A stretch of 43,537 nt of DNA from DATARH01 sp036273175 (GCA_036273175.1 DASUIE010000083.1:1-43537), one strand, 5' to 3'. Positions 24,763-33,431 are shown, counted from the first letter of the stretch. The notes: generated from the letters alone by a model not told the origin. Program-made: numbers and translations.

Positions 24763-27391
24763 CGGCCGGCTGGAGGCGGCGATAGGCGTAGCCGATGCCG
24801 ATGAGCACGCCGCCGAGCCCGATAAAGGACAGCGCGCGGAGGATGCCGGTCAGCTCGGCCATGTCGCTGAGGAAGACCTTGGCGCAGACGAGCCCGATCC
24901 CGGCGAGCGCCGCCTTGCGCAGCCAGTCGCTGCGACAGTAGAGGCCGAGACCCAGCCCGGCGACGGCGAAGAGCAGCCAGCCGGCCGAGTATGCGTACCA
25001 CTCGCCCTCGCCCGAACTGCCCCAGACGAGGTTCTCGCCGCGGAAGGCGTGGCGGATTTCGAGGCTGAGCCACAGGAAGGCGAGAAAGGCGGCGAGAATG
25101 CGCGCGGTCCAGCCGAGCGCGGGCGGGCCGAGCCCACGCATCGCTATCGCGGCGTAGATCAGCGCCGGCAGCGCATAGGCGACGCTCAGCGCGTCGAAGA
25201 CGAGGGTCGGGCCGACCGGGTCGCCGGTCGCGAGAGGGTTGGCGATCAGCACCTGCCACAGCATGATTTGCACCGTCGCCGCCGCGAACATGACGACCCC
25301 GCCCCAGTGGAGGACCGGGCGCTGCTTGCGCGCCCCGAGCCACAGGAGCCCTCCGGCAATCGCGAGCCACAGGAGGCTGTTGGTCGCGTCGCGGCCGAGG
25401 CTGGTGAACGGCGTGTCGATATGCGCGGTCAGGAAATGGCGCAGCTCCAGCGTCAGCAGCGCGGTGGTGAAGACGATGCTGCCGGCTTCCAAGACGGCGG
25501 TGGTGAGGTCGTCGCCGCGGCTCCCGAACTGGCGGGTCGCGACGATAAAGGCGAGCGCCGGCACGCCGTAGCCGTAGAGGAGCCAGTTGAAGATCGGCGT
25601 CGCGGCGAGCGGGTATTCGAGCACGTAAGGGTTCAGCACCAAGCGCACGAGCACGCCGGCGGCGACGATCAGCGCCAGCCAGCGGATCACCGGGGCGCGG
25701 ACGCGGCCGTCGATCCACCCCATCGCCGGCAGATGCAGCGCCAGGGCGACGCTGAGCCAGGCCGTCGAGAGCGCGAAGGTCGCGGCGAGGATCGTCCCGG
25801 CGAGGACGCCGATCGCATAGGCGGCGATCGCGACCTCGATCTCGGTGTTGCCGTCGCGGCGGCGGACGGCGGTCGCGGCGGCGCCGAGCTGGAGCGCGGC
25901 GAGGATCAGCGCGATGGTGCTCCAGCCGAGATCGGGCAGCGAGGCGTGCAGCCGCCAATAGGCGACGATCAGGATCAGCTTTGGCGCGGCGGCCGACAGC
26001 ATCGCCCAGCGCCCCGGCCGTGGGACGCGCGGCAGCATCGCGTAGACCCCGCCACCGAGCAGCACGCCGGCGGCGAGCGCGGCGGTCAGGAAATCGGCGA
26101 TGGCGGCGGGCGGGCGGCCGTAGAGGCCGAGATCGGCCTGCGGCGAGAGGATCGGCAGCTCCCAGCTCGCCAGCATCGCAAGGAGGAGGACGCCGCTCAC
26201 TGCGATCGTGTCGTCGAGCGCCGGGTCGCGCCAGGCGAACCACAGGATCAGGATCGCGGCGGCGAAGACCGCGCCGACGCTGGCGAGGCCGAACCCGTCA
26301 TTCTGCAACAGCGGCACCGTCGCGGCGGCGACGACCCAGAACGCGGCGCGGACGAGGGCGCGCACTTGCGGCGCCTCGGCCAGCCCTTGCAGGAACCCGA
26401 CGCGGTCGATGCCGAGGCGGAACGCGGCGAAGAGGCCGATCAGGGCGAGCAAATAGAGGGCCACCGTCCCGGTCCCCCCATCGGCCTCCCCGAGCCACAG
26501 GAACACCCAGACCATCGCGCCGGCGAGCGACAGCCAGGCCAGCCACCACCAGGCCCGGTGGCGCAGCAGCGCCAGCGACGCCGCTGTCACGAAAATCAGA
26601 TAGGCGAAAAGCGGGAGGGCGTGCGCCTCCTCGGCGACCACCAGCCCCGGCACCGCATAGGCGCCGACGAGGCCGAGCGCGGCGACAAAGGGGCCGTGCC
26701 GCAGCGACAGCGCGGTCGCCGCAATCGCGGTCGCGGCGAGAAGCGGGAAGGCGAGCGCCGCCGGGAGGAGGTCGTAGAGCTGATAGGCGGCGTAGATGCT
26801 GGCGAAAAGAATCGCCGCGCCCGAGGCGGCGAGAGCCTGCGCGACATAAGAGGAGTTGCCCGGCAGCGCCTCGCGGCGGGCGAGGAAATCGGCGCCGATC
26901 GCGAGGCCGATCCCGAGCAGCGCCGCGAGGAAAACGCGGACCGCCGGGGTCAGGAGGCCGTAATCGATCGACAGCTTGACGAGAAACGCACCGCCGAGCG
27001 CGAGGGTGACGCCGCCGAGCCAGACCAGCCAGTTTTCGGCGAGTTTCTGCTCCCAGCGGGGGGTTGTACGCGGCGGTGGGGCTGCCGGCGCGGCGGCGGC
27101 CGGCTCCGGCTCGGGCGGAGGGGCGGCGGCTTCTACGGGCGCCTCGGCCGGTTCGGGCGCGGCCTGCGGCTCACGCGGCGCGGCGGGGGCCAGCGGTGGC
27201 GCGCCGCCGGCGACGGCTTCGCCGAGGCGGAGAACGCGGTGATCGACCATGCGGAATTTGTCGGTGAGGTCGTCGATCCGGCGCCTGAGTCCGCGATTGG
27301 CGACGAGCGCCCAAATCGCCATCACGAACGAGCCGACCAGCATCAAGAGGAGCATGACGAGGCCGAGGAGCCAGTCGTCCCAATCGCCCAT
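24755..27391 (-). CDS. DUF2339 family multi-spanning membrane protein
   Basis: An 878-residue inner-membrane protein. It starts with one helix (about 8-28), then a short helical region RGLRRRIDDLTDKFRMVDHRVLRLGEAV and a Pro/Ala/Glu-rich linker of about 40 residues. The conserved motif WEQKLAENWLVWLGGVTLALGGAFLVKLSIDYGLL begins a run of more than twenty membrane helices. This is the DUF2339 pattern; no activity has been demonstrated for the family that I can name. The start is ATG 27391, since GGAGG lies eight bases upstream and the earlier in-frame start at 27457 would reach into the tetR promoter. It is divergent from the TetR gene and overlaps the priA end by eight bases. Confidence 0.88.
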   Translation of the reverse strand: MGDWDDWLLGLVMLLLMLVGSFVMAIWALVANRGLRRRIDDLTDKFRMVDHRVLRLGEAVAGGAPPLAPAAPREPQAAPEPAEAPVEAAAPPPEPEPAAAAPAAPPPRTTPRWEQKLAENWLVWLGGVTLALGGAFLVKLSIDYGLLTPAVRVFLAALLGIGLAIGADFLARREALPGNSSYVAQALAASGAAILFASIYAAYQLYDLLPAALAFPLLAATAIAATALSLRHGPFVAALGLVGAYAVPGLVVAEEAHALPLFAYLIFVTAASLALLRHRAWWWLAWLSLAGAMVWVFLWLGEADGGTGTVALYLLALIGLFAAFRLGIDRVGFLQGLAEAPQVRALVRAAFWVVAAATVPLLQNDGFGLASVGAVFAAAILILWFAWRDPALDDTIAVSGVLLLAMLASWELPILSPQADLGLYGRPPAAIADFLTAALAAGVLLGGGVYAMLPRVPRPGRWAMLSAAAPKLILIVAYWRLHASLPDLGWSTIALILAALQLGAAATAVRRRDGNTEIEVAIAAYAIGVLAGTILAATFALSTAWLSVALALHLPAMGWIDGRVRAPVIRWLALIVAAGVLVRLVLNPYVLEYPLAATPIFNWLLYGYGVPALAFIVATRQFGSRGDDLTTAVLEAGSIVFTTALLTLELRHFLTAHIDTPFTSLGRDATNSLLWLAIAGGLLWLGARKQRPVLHWGGVVMFAAATVQIMLWQVLIANPLATGDPVGPTLVFDALSVAYALPALIYAAIAMRGLGPPALGWTARILAAFLAFLWLSLEIRHAFRGENLVWGSSGEGEWYAYSAGWLLFAVAGLGLGLYCRSDWLRKAALAGIGLVCAKVFLSDMAELTGILRALSFIGLGGVLIGIGYAYRRLQPAAT

Positions 27392-27432
27392 GTGCGTGAC
27401 CTCCGGGCGGCGCGGCCGCGGCAAGATAGCCG

Positions 27433-27462
27433 TTGCCAGCACCGTCGGCGCGATCATATAAT
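27433..27462 (+). promoter_or_regulatory. Sigma-70-type promoter of the tetR / oxygenase operon
   Basis: TTGCCA at 27433-27438 and a perfect TATAAT at 27457-27462 are separated by 18 bases, matching the vegetative promoter consensus. Transcription would start near 27469, about 24 bases before the TetR start codon. In this very GC-rich sequence such an AT-rich hexamer stands out. Confidence 0.75.
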
Positions 27463-27479
27463 GAGTGAGTATTCATTCA
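27462..27479. promoter_or_regulatory. Palindromic TetR-type operator overlapping the -10 region
   Basis: TGAGTGAGT directly followed by ATTCATTCA forms an 18-base palindrome; 7 of 9 positions match between the arms. TGAATGAAT-type half-sites are typical of TetR/AcrR-like repressors. The site begins at the last base of the -10 hexamer and covers the expected start of transcription, so a bound repressor would block its own promoter. It lies 13 bases before the TetR start codon and could also affect the divergent DUF2339 gene. Confidence 0.75.
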
Positions 27480-27492
27480 CAATAGGAATTCG

Positions 27493-28089
27493 ATGCCGCG
27501 CGCGGTCGGCGCCAAGGAAAAAGTCGAGCAGGCGGCGGTGGCGCTGTTCGCGGCGAACGGTGTCGGCGGCGCCTCGATCGCCGATATCGCGTCGGCGGCC
27601 GGCGTGTCGCAAGGGGCGCTCTACCGGCATTATCCGAGCAAGGAGGCGCTGGCGGCGGCCCTGTTCGAGGCGGCCTATCGGCGGACAACTTCGGGGCTGG
27701 TGTCGATCCGCGCCGGCAAGGCCGGGTTCGCCGCGCGGATCGAGGCGATGGTCGCGCATTTCTGCGCGCTTTACGACCGCGACCCGGCGCTGTTCCGCTT
27801 TATGCTGATGGCGCAGCACGATGTCCTGCCGGCGCTCGGCGACGGGTTTGCGACGCCGGCCTGGGTCGTCGAGGCGACGATCGCCGACGCGGTCGCGGCC
27901 GGGGAGCTGCCGCCGGTCGATCCGGCGGCGGGCGCGGCTATCGTGATGGGCGCGGTGCTCCAGACCGCGACGTTTCACCTCTACGGCCGGATCGAGGGGC
28001 CGCTCGCGCCGCGCGCCTCGGGCCTGGCGGCGGCGGCGATCGCGGGGGTGAGGGCGCTGGCGGAGGCTGCTATAGTCCCGGCCGACTGA
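27493..28089 (+). CDS. TetR-family transcriptional regulator
   Basis: A 198-residue regulator. The N-terminal helix-turn-helix (about 8-55) reads VEQAAVALFAANGVGGASIADIASAAGVSQGALYRHYPSK, a textbook TetR domain with the conserved ALYRHYPSK end. The C-terminal helical ligand domain (about 70-190) is unassigned, so the inducer is unknown. It most likely represses its own operon: a palindromic operator and a strong promoter lie directly upstream, and two oxygenase genes follow, the first after 11 bases. The inducer may be the substrate or product of those oxygenases. A TAGGAA site precedes the ATG. Confidence 0.93.
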   Translation: MPRAVGAKEKVEQAAVALFAANGVGGASIADIASAAGVSQGALYRHYPSKEALAAALFEAAYRRTTSGLVSIRAGKAGFAARIEAMVAHFCALYDRDPALFRFMLMAQHDVLPALGDGFATPAWVVEATIADAVAAGELPPVDPAAGAAIVMGAVLQTATFHLYGRIEGPLAPRASGLAAAAIAGVRALAEAAIVPAD

Positions 28090-28100
28090 GGGAGGCCGCG

Positions 28101-28988
28101 ATGGGCGTTTCGGTTCGGCAGCTGCATCCGCTGTTCGCCGGCGAGGTGTCGGGGGTCGACACGGCACGGCCGCTCGACACGGCGACCGTCGCGGCGCTCA
28201 ACGACGCGATCGACCGCTACGCGGTGCTGGTGTTCCGCGGGCAGACGCTCGACGACGAAAGCCAGATGGCGTTCGCGCTCAATTTCGGCGAGCTGGAAAT
28301 CCCGCGCTCGGGCCGCGCTTCGGTCAGGCGGCGGCTCAGGGCCGAGATCGCCGACATCTCCAACCTCGACGAAAACCTTCAGGTGCGCGGGCGCGACGAC
28401 CCGCGCCGCTTCGACCAGCTCGGCAACCGGCTGTGGCATACCGACGGCTCGTTCCGGCGGGTGCCGGCGGCGCTGTCGATGCTCTACGCCCACCGCGTGC
28501 CGAAACCGGGGCCGGAGGGCAAGGGCGAGACCGAATTCGCCGATATGCGCGCCGCCTATGACGCGCTGGATGATGCGATAAAGGCAAAGATCGGCCCACT
28601 GGTCGCGATGCACGACATCGCCTGGTCGCGGGCGCAGCTCGGCTTCACCGACCTGTTGTTCGGGGAAAAGAACGTGCTGCCGGCCGTGCCGCAGCGCCTG
28701 GTGCGAACCCATCCGGGGTCGAAGCGCAAGGTGCTCTACGCCGCCGCGCATGCCTGCGAGATCGTCGGCTGGCCGGTGCCGGAAGGGCGGCTCCTGCTGC
28801 GCGAATTGATCGAGCACGCGACGGTGACGGCGTTCGTCTATCGCCACGAATGGCGCGAGGGCGACCTCGTCGTCTGGGACAACCGCGCGACGATGCATCG
28901 CGGGCGGCCGTTCGACGAGCGCGAGGTGCGCGACCTTCGCCGGGTCACGACGCGCGATGTCGCCTCGACCCTCGACCAGGTGGCGTGA
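28101..28988 (+). CDS. TauD/TfdA-family 2-oxoglutarate/Fe(II) dioxygenase
   Basis: A 295-residue dioxygenase of the TauD/TfdA family. The iron ligands are His113 and Asp115 in LWHTDGSF, and His266 in RATMHRGRPF. Arg280 is placed to hold 2-oxoglutarate. TfdA-like enzymes hydroxylate aryloxyacetates such as 2,4-D, and TauD-like enzymes hydroxylate taurine or sulfonates, both releasing a breakdown product from an unstable hydroxylated intermediate. The segment ISNLDENLQ and the spacing look closer to TfdA, but the substrate cannot be fixed by reading. It sits between the TetR gene and a second, unrelated oxygenase gene and is almost certainly under TetR control. Confidence 0.92.
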   Translation: MGVSVRQLHPLFAGEVSGVDTARPLDTATVAALNDAIDRYAVLVFRGQTLDDESQMAFALNFGELEIPRSGRASVRRRLRAEIADISNLDENLQVRGRDDPRRFDQLGNRLWHTDGSFRRVPAALSMLYAHRVPKPGPEGKGETEFADMRAAYDALDDAIKAKIGPLVAMHDIAWSRAQLGFTDLLFGEKNVLPAVPQRLVRTHPGSKRKVLYAAAHACEIVGWPVPEGRLLLRELIEHATVTAFVYRHEWREGDLVVWDNRATMHRGRPFDEREVRDLRRVTTRDVASTLDQVA

Positions 28989-28989
28989 G

Positions 28990-30036
28990 ATGGCGGGCAT
29001 CACCCTCGACATGTTGCGCGCGGCGCCGACCGAGGGGTTTCCGGCGATCGATCTCGGCCCCTACATGGCCGGCGAGACGGGGGCGCTGGAGCGGACGGCC
29101 GGCGAGCTGCGCCACGCGCTCGAACGTGTCGGGTTCATGATGGTGGTGAACCATGGTATCGCGGCCGAGCTGATCGACGGCGTGTTCGAGGCGGCCCGCC
29201 GGTTCCACGCGCTGCCGATGGACCGGAAGATGGCGCTGAAGACCGGCGGCGGGCGCCGGGCCGGGTTTACCGGCTATCTCCCGTCGGCCGGGTATACGGT
29301 CAAGACCTCGGAGGTCAACGACAACACCCAGCCCGACCTCAACGAAGCCTGGTTCATGGACCGCGAGCGGGCGCCGGACGACCCCGAGATCGTCGCCGGC
29401 AAGCTGTTCCGCGAGCTGAACAAATGGCCGGCCGGCCTGCCCGGCTTCCGCGACTTCATGCTGCGCTATTGGGCGGCGCTGGAGGGGTTCGCGCAAAAGC
29501 TGCTGCCGGTCTTCGCGACGGCGCTCGACCTGCCGCCGGCGTATTTCGACCGCGCCTTCGACGATGCGCAATGCGTGCTGCGGCTGTCGCATTTCCCGCC
29601 CGTCGCCTATGCCGACAACCAGTTCGGCCTCGCGCCGCATACCGACGCCAATTTCTTCACGGTGCTGCCGCAAGCCAATGTCGAGGGGCTTTACATCCGC
29701 CCGCAGGGGCATGGCTGGCTCAAGGCGCCGCGCATCCCCGGCTCGCTGGCGATCAATGCCGGCGACATGTGCCGGCGCTGGACCAACGACCGCTTCCTGT
29801 CGACGCAGCACCTCGCGATCAACCTGACCGACGCGCACCGCTATTCGACGCCGTTTTTCTACACGCCGCATATCGACTGGCCGATCCAATGCCTGCCGAC
29901 CTGCCAGGGACCGGGCAACCCGCCGAAATACCCGCCGACCACCTATGGCCGCTATCGCGTGTGGTGGCTCAACACCAATTACGATGCCGGGCTCGAAATG
30001 CCCGAGGAGCCGGGCCCGCTCGCGGCGGAGGGGTAA
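28990..30036 (+). CDS. 2-oxoglutarate/Fe(II) oxygenase, isopenicillin N synthase-like family
   Basis: A 348-residue oxygenase of the IPNS-like superfamily. The N-terminal DIOX_N part begins FPAIDLGPYMAGE and contains VGFMMVVNHGI. The C-terminal catalytic barrel has iron ligands His217 and Asp219 (PHTDANFFTVL) and His274 (STQHLAIN), with Arg284 and Ser286 in RYSTPFF for 2-oxoglutarate. Substrates in this family range from amino acids and peptides to pyrimidines and plant hormones; this one is unknown. The start at 28990 lies one base after the stop of the TauD-like gene, so the two are coupled. A longer reading from 28957 is a shadow. Confidence 0.92.
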   Translation: MAGITLDMLRAAPTEGFPAIDLGPYMAGETGALERTAGELRHALERVGFMMVVNHGIAAELIDGVFEAARRFHALPMDRKMALKTGGGRRAGFTGYLPSAGYTVKTSEVNDNTQPDLNEAWFMDRERAPDDPEIVAGKLFRELNKWPAGLPGFRDFMLRYWAALEGFAQKLLPVFATALDLPPAYFDRAFDDAQCVLRLSHFPPVAYADNQFGLAPHTDANFFTVLPQANVEGLYIRPQGHGWLKAPRIPGSLAINAGDMCRRWTNDRFLSTQHLAINLTDAHRYSTPFFYTPHIDWPIQCLPTCQGPGNPPKYPPTTYGRYRVWWLNTNYDAGLEMPEEPGPLAAEG

Positions 30037-30042
30037 CCGGCC

Positions 30043-30816
30043 CTAGCTCAGAAACTGCTCCTTGAACACGCGCTCCTCGAGGTTGGCGTCGCTGTCGAAA
30101 AGCAGCGTCATCGACACGTCGAGCGTTTCGTGGATTTCGACCGAGACGACGTCGCGGGCCTCGGTGAAGTCGGCGACGGCGCTGACCGGGCGCTTTTCCA
30201 CTTCGAGGCACTCGATGCGCACCTGCGCGCCGTGCGGGAGGAGGGCGCCGCGCCAGCGCCGCGGGCGGAAGGCGCTGATCGGGGTCAGCGCGAGGATGCC
30301 CGCGCCGAGCGGGATGATCGGCCCGTGCGCCGACAAATTGTAGGCGGTGCTGCCGACCGAGGTGCAGAGGAGGATGCCGTCGGCCATCAGCTCGTCGAGG
30401 CGTGTGACGCCGTCGACCTTGACGCGCAGCTTCGCGGCCTGGCGGGTCTCGCGCAAGAGCGACACCTCGTTGAAGGCGATCGCGTGCTGGCAGATGCCGA
30501 GCCCGTCCTCGGTCTTCATCGCCAGCGGATGCAGCGTCACCGGCTGTGCCACGGCGATGCGCTCGACAAGCCCGTCGGGCCGGTACGGGTTCATCAGAAA
30601 GCCGACGCTGCCGCGATGCATGCCGAAGATGCGGGGGCTCCGCACGATGCAGCGATGCAGGGTTTCGAGCATGAAGCCGTCGCCGCCCAGCGGCACGACG
30701 ATGTCGGCCCGGTCGAGCGGGGCGGTTTCGTAGCGCGCGTTGAGCTCGGCGAGGGCCGCCTGGGCCGTCTCGTTGTCCGCCGCGACGAAGGCGAGACTGG
30801 GCGGCGAGCCGCTCAC
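30043..30816 (-). CDS. nadK: NAD kinase
   Basis: A 257-residue NAD kinase. The key motifs are LGGDGFMLET (the GGDG diphosphate-binding loop), GSVGFLMN, the FNEVSLLRE substrate loop, and GILLCTSVGSTAYNLSAHGPI, all standard for NadK. It makes NADP from NAD and ATP in the cytoplasm. The start is a GTG at 30816, chosen because it overlaps the TGA of moaA by four bases (GTGA), indicating translational coupling. The longer reading to 31038 is moaA in another frame. It is convergent with the oxygenase gene, with a six-base gap. Confidence 0.93.
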   Translation of the reverse strand: MSGSPPSLAFVAADNETAQAALAELNARYETAPLDRADIVVPLGGDGFMLETLHRCIVRSPRIFGMHRGSVGFLMNPYRPDGLVERIAVAQPVTLHPLAMKTEDGLGICQHAIAFNEVSLLRETRQAAKLRVKVDGVTRLDELMADGILLCTSVGSTAYNLSAHGPIIPLGAGILALTPISAFRPRRWRGALLPHGAQVRIECLEVEKRPVSAVADFTEARDVVSVEIHETLDVSMTLLFDSDANLEERVFKEQFLS

Positions 30817-31811
30817 CCGCCGGTCACGCTCATGTGGCGGGCGAGGGCGGGGCGGTTGTGGCGCCGGTCGATGATGAAATCGTGGCCCTTCGGCTTGCGC
30901 GAGATCGCCTCGCGGATCGCGGCTTCGAGCGGCTCGTCGCTTTCCGACTGGCGCACCGGCGTGCGCAGGTCGGCGGCGTCTTCTTGCCCCAGGCACATAA
31001 AGAGCGTGCCGGTGCAGGTGAGGCGGACGCGGTTGCACGCCTCGCAGAAATTATGCGTGAGCGGGGTGATGAAGCCAAGCCGCCGGCCGGTCTCGCGGAC
31101 CGTGGCGTAGCGCGCCGGGCCGCCGGTGCGGTAATCGGTCTCGTCGAGGGTCCAGCGCTGCTGCAGGCGGGCGCGAACGAGCGACAGCGGCAGATACTGG
31201 TCGAGCCGGTTCTCGCCGCCGATATCGCCCATCGGCATCACTTCGATAAAGACGAGGTCATGCCCCTCGCCACCGGCCCAGGCGACCAGCTCGTCGAGCT
31301 CGTCCTCGTTGACGCCGCGCAGCGCGACCGTGTTGATCTTGACCTGGAGCCCGGCGCGTTTCGCGGCGTCGATCCCGGCCAGCACCTGGTCGAGCCGGCC
31401 GCGGCGGGTAATCTCGGTGAATTTCGCCGGGTCGAGCGTGTCGAGCGAGACATTGACCCGGCGCACGCCGCAATCGGCGAGCTCGCCGGCGTAGCGGGCA
31501 AGCTGGCTGCCGTTGGTGGTGAGGGTCAGCTCCTCGAGCGCGCCGGAAGCGAGGTGGCGGCCGAGATTGCGGAACAGGGTCATGATGTTGCGCCGCACCA
31601 GCGGCTCGCCGCCGGTCAGCCGCAGCTTCTTGACGCCGAGGCGGACAAAGGCGCTGCACACCCGGTCGAGCTCTTCGAGCGTCAGCACCTCGCGCTTCGG
31701 CAGAAAGCTCATCTCTTCCGCCATGCAATAGACGCAGCGGAAGTCGCAGCGGTCGGTCACCGAGACGCGCAGATAGCTGATGTGACGGCCAAACGGATCG
31801 ATCATGCCCAT
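30813..31811 (-). CDS. moaA: GTP 3',8-cyclase MoaA
   Basis: A 332-residue radical-SAM enzyme for the first step of molybdenum-cofactor synthesis. The N-terminal cluster cysteines are Cys22, Cys26 and Cys29 in CDFRCVYC. The SAM motif LRLTGGEPLVRR follows, and the C-terminal cluster is Cys256, Cys259 and Cys273 in FCEACNRVRLTCTGTLFMC. The protein ends in the double Gly (VTGG) needed for activity. It converts GTP to 3',8-cyclo-dihydro-GTP. The start is the ATG at 31811; an in-frame ATG two codons later is possible. It leads an operon with nadK. fdhD and mobA, also molybdenum-enzyme genes, lie 1.6 kb upstream on the other strand. Confidence 0.95.
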   Translation of the reverse strand: MGMIDPFGRHISYLRVSVTDRCDFRCVYCMAEEMSFLPKREVLTLEELDRVCSAFVRLGVKKLRLTGGEPLVRRNIMTLFRNLGRHLASGALEELTLTTNGSQLARYAGELADCGVRRVNVSLDTLDPAKFTEITRRGRLDQVLAGIDAAKRAGLQVKINTVALRGVNEDELDELVAWAGGEGHDLVFIEVMPMGDIGGENRLDQYLPLSLVRARLQQRWTLDETDYRTGGPARYATVRETGRRLGFITPLTHNFCEACNRVRLTCTGTLFMCLGQEDAADLRTPVRQSESDEPLEAAIREAISRKPKGHDFIIDRRHNRPALARHMSVTGG

Positions 31812-31887
31812 ACAAAGCGTTGCATACGGCTAGATATAAGGCGGCGCCGGCGAAATGTCGCCCCCGATGTGAACACGCTTTCGCCGA

Positions 31888-32373
31888 TCAGGGTTGCGGC
31901 TCGGGCGGGAACCAGTCGCCGTCGAGGATTTGCTCGGCGGTATAGGCCGCCGCTTGAATTCGCGCGGTTAGGGCGGTGTCGAGTTCCCCCCGCTCACGCA
32001 GCTCGCGGATGGCCTTACGGGCAGCTCGGACCATTCCCTTCGCGACGGCGTCGTCCATCTCGCCCTTCAGGCTCGGGCTTGACCCAAGCGTATAGTCGAC
32101 TCGCGCCCTTCCATCGTCTACCGAGTCGATCCATCCCTCGCGCGGCAAGCTGGCCGGCGAAAATTCAAGTTTCAGCAGATGGAGAATAATGCGCTGAATC
32201 TGACTGCGGAGTTCGCGCCTTTCGGAGATACCCACGCTTTCGATCTCCTCGGCGAGATTCTCCCAGTCCAGGTCTTGGTTTGAGCCCCCGCGGCTCGCCG
32301 AGCGCAGCGCCTCCGCCTGCTCTTTCGACCAGGCGAGAACGTCTTCGCGGTAAAGGGTCTTGGCGCCGCTCAT
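31888..32373 (-). CDS. DUF29 domain protein, copy 1
   Basis: A 161-residue protein of the DUF29 family. It starts TLYREDVLAWSKEQAEALRS, continues LDWENLAEEIESVG and LRSQIQRIILHLLKLEFSP, and ends ILDGDWFPPEPQP. The family is all-helical and of unknown function; it is often found in strings of paralogues and in cyanobacteria and proteobacteria. It is the last of three tandem copies read in the same direction, seven bases after copy 2. The start is ATG 32373. An earlier in-frame reading lies over copy 2 in another frame. Confidence 0.88.
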   Translation of the reverse strand: MSGAKTLYREDVLAWSKEQAEALRSASRGGSNQDLDWENLAEEIESVGISERRELRSQIQRIILHLLKLEFSPASLPREGWIDSVDDGRARVDYTLGSSPSLKGEMDDAVAKGMVRAARKAIRELRERGELDTALTARIQAAAYTAEQILDGDWFPPEPQP

Positions 32374-32380
32374 GGCCGTG

Positions 32381-32866
32381 TCAGCCTTGTGCCTCGGGCG
32401 GGAACCAGTCGTCGTCGAGGATTTGTTCGGCGGTGTAGGCCGTGGCGCGAAGTTGAGCGAGCACAGTCGGATTGAGTTCCGAATATCTTTCCAGGTCCTG
32501 AATTGCCTGTCTCGAGCCAAGGCGATTGGCAATCGCCACCGCGTCCCGCGCCTCGCTCTTGAGGCTCGGGCTCGTCCTGAACAAATCCTCGATCTCGCCA
32601 CGGGTGTCTACAACGGTTTCGAACCAGCCACGCCGGGGGTCTGGGGCAAGGGAATACTGAAGCTTGAGGAGATGACGAACGATCCGCCGCATCTGGCTAG
32701 AGAGAGCGGACTTTTGCGACGTACCCAAGCTCTCGATCTCCTCGGCGAGATTCTCCCAGTCAAGTCGCCGGTTTGAGCGATCACGCGCGGCCGAGCGCAG
32801 CGCCTCGGCCTGATCCTTGGTCCAGGCGAGGAAGTCCTCGTTGTAGAGGGTCTTAGTGTCGCTCAT
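32381..32866 (-). CDS. DUF29 domain protein, copy 2
   Basis: A 161-residue paralogue of its two neighbours, with TLYNEDFLAWTKDQAEALRSAARD, the LDWENLAEEIESLG motif and the ending ILDDDWFPPEAQG. The region around its stop (32371-32411) matches the region around the stop of copy 3 (32864-32904) at 40 of 41 bases. This is the trace of a recent tandem duplication whose unit is 493 bases. The function is unknown. The start is ATG 32866. Confidence 0.88.
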   Translation of the reverse strand: MSDTKTLYNEDFLAWTKDQAEALRSAARDRSNRRLDWENLAEEIESLGTSQKSALSSQMRRIVRHLLKLQYSLAPDPRRGWFETVVDTRGEIEDLFRTSPSLKSEARDAVAIANRLGSRQAIQDLERYSELNPTVLAQLRATAYTAEQILDDDWFPPEAQG

Positions 32867-32873
32867 GGCCGTG

Positions 32874-33350
32874 TCAGCCTTGTGGCTCGGGCGGGAACCA
32901 GTCGCCGAGGATCTGGTCGGCGGTAAAGGCCGTGGCCGTCCGTCGGTCGGAGTCCTTGATCTCGCCATAGGCCCTCAGAACATCGATCGCGAGGTCGATG
33001 GCGCGACTGGCCTCCTGCTCGATGAGGTGCGGCACTTCCCGCCGAAGGCTCGGGCTGCCTTCCAGAATTCGTTCGATCTCCAGCCGCTCACGCATGATGG
33101 TCTCGCGCCAGCCCGGCCGCGGGTCGATTGCCGGCGAGTGGGCCAGCTTTGCGAAGTGCTGGATGATTTGCGAGAGCCGGCTCGCCAGCTCGCGCCGCTC
33201 CGATTTTCCCAAGCTCTCGATCTCCTCCGCCAGGTTTTCCCAGTCGAGCTTCAGGTTCGAGCGCGCCCGCGCGGCCGAACGGAGGGCTTCGCTTTGGTCT
33301 TTCGACCACGCATAGAAATCCTCGTCGTAAACGGTCTTCGTGGCGGGCAT
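32874..33350 (-). CDS. DUF29 domain protein, copy 3
   Basis: A 158-residue paralogue and the first gene of the tandem row: TVYDEDFYAWSKDQSEALRSAARA, LDWENLAEEIESLG, LASRLSQIIQHFAKLAHSP, and the ending ILGDWFPPEPQG, one or two residues shorter than the other copies. It should carry the promoter of the three-gene unit, in the 81-base gap to the divergent fdhD gene. The start is ATG 33350; an in-frame ATG further upstream (within MLAWTRRSLPAM) would add a short basic stretch lacking in the other copies. Confidence 0.87.
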   Translation of the reverse strand: MPATKTVYDEDFYAWSKDQSEALRSAARARSNLKLDWENLAEEIESLGKSERRELASRLSQIIQHFAKLAHSPAIDPRPGWRETIMRERLEIERILEGSPSLRREVPHLIEQEASRAIDLAIDVLRAYGEIKDSDRRTATAFTADQILGDWFPPEPQG

Positions 33351-33431
33351 GGCGGGCAGACTCCGTCGTGTCCAGGCTAACATGGCACCTCGGCGCTTGA
33401 AGCGGAAGAAGGGCGGCCCCATCATCCCGGT

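Noticed and set aside
22461..24785. A 774-codon plus-strand frame overlapping priA in another frame
   Set aside because: It covers priA, whose motifs are intact; the product is Arg/Gly/Ala repeats with no family features.
24515..27808. A 1097-codon plus-strand open frame across the DUF2339 gene
   Set aside because: Composition is almost all Arg, Ala, Gly, Glu and Asp with no domain, and it lies antisense to a clear membrane protein gene. High GC makes long antisense frames common.
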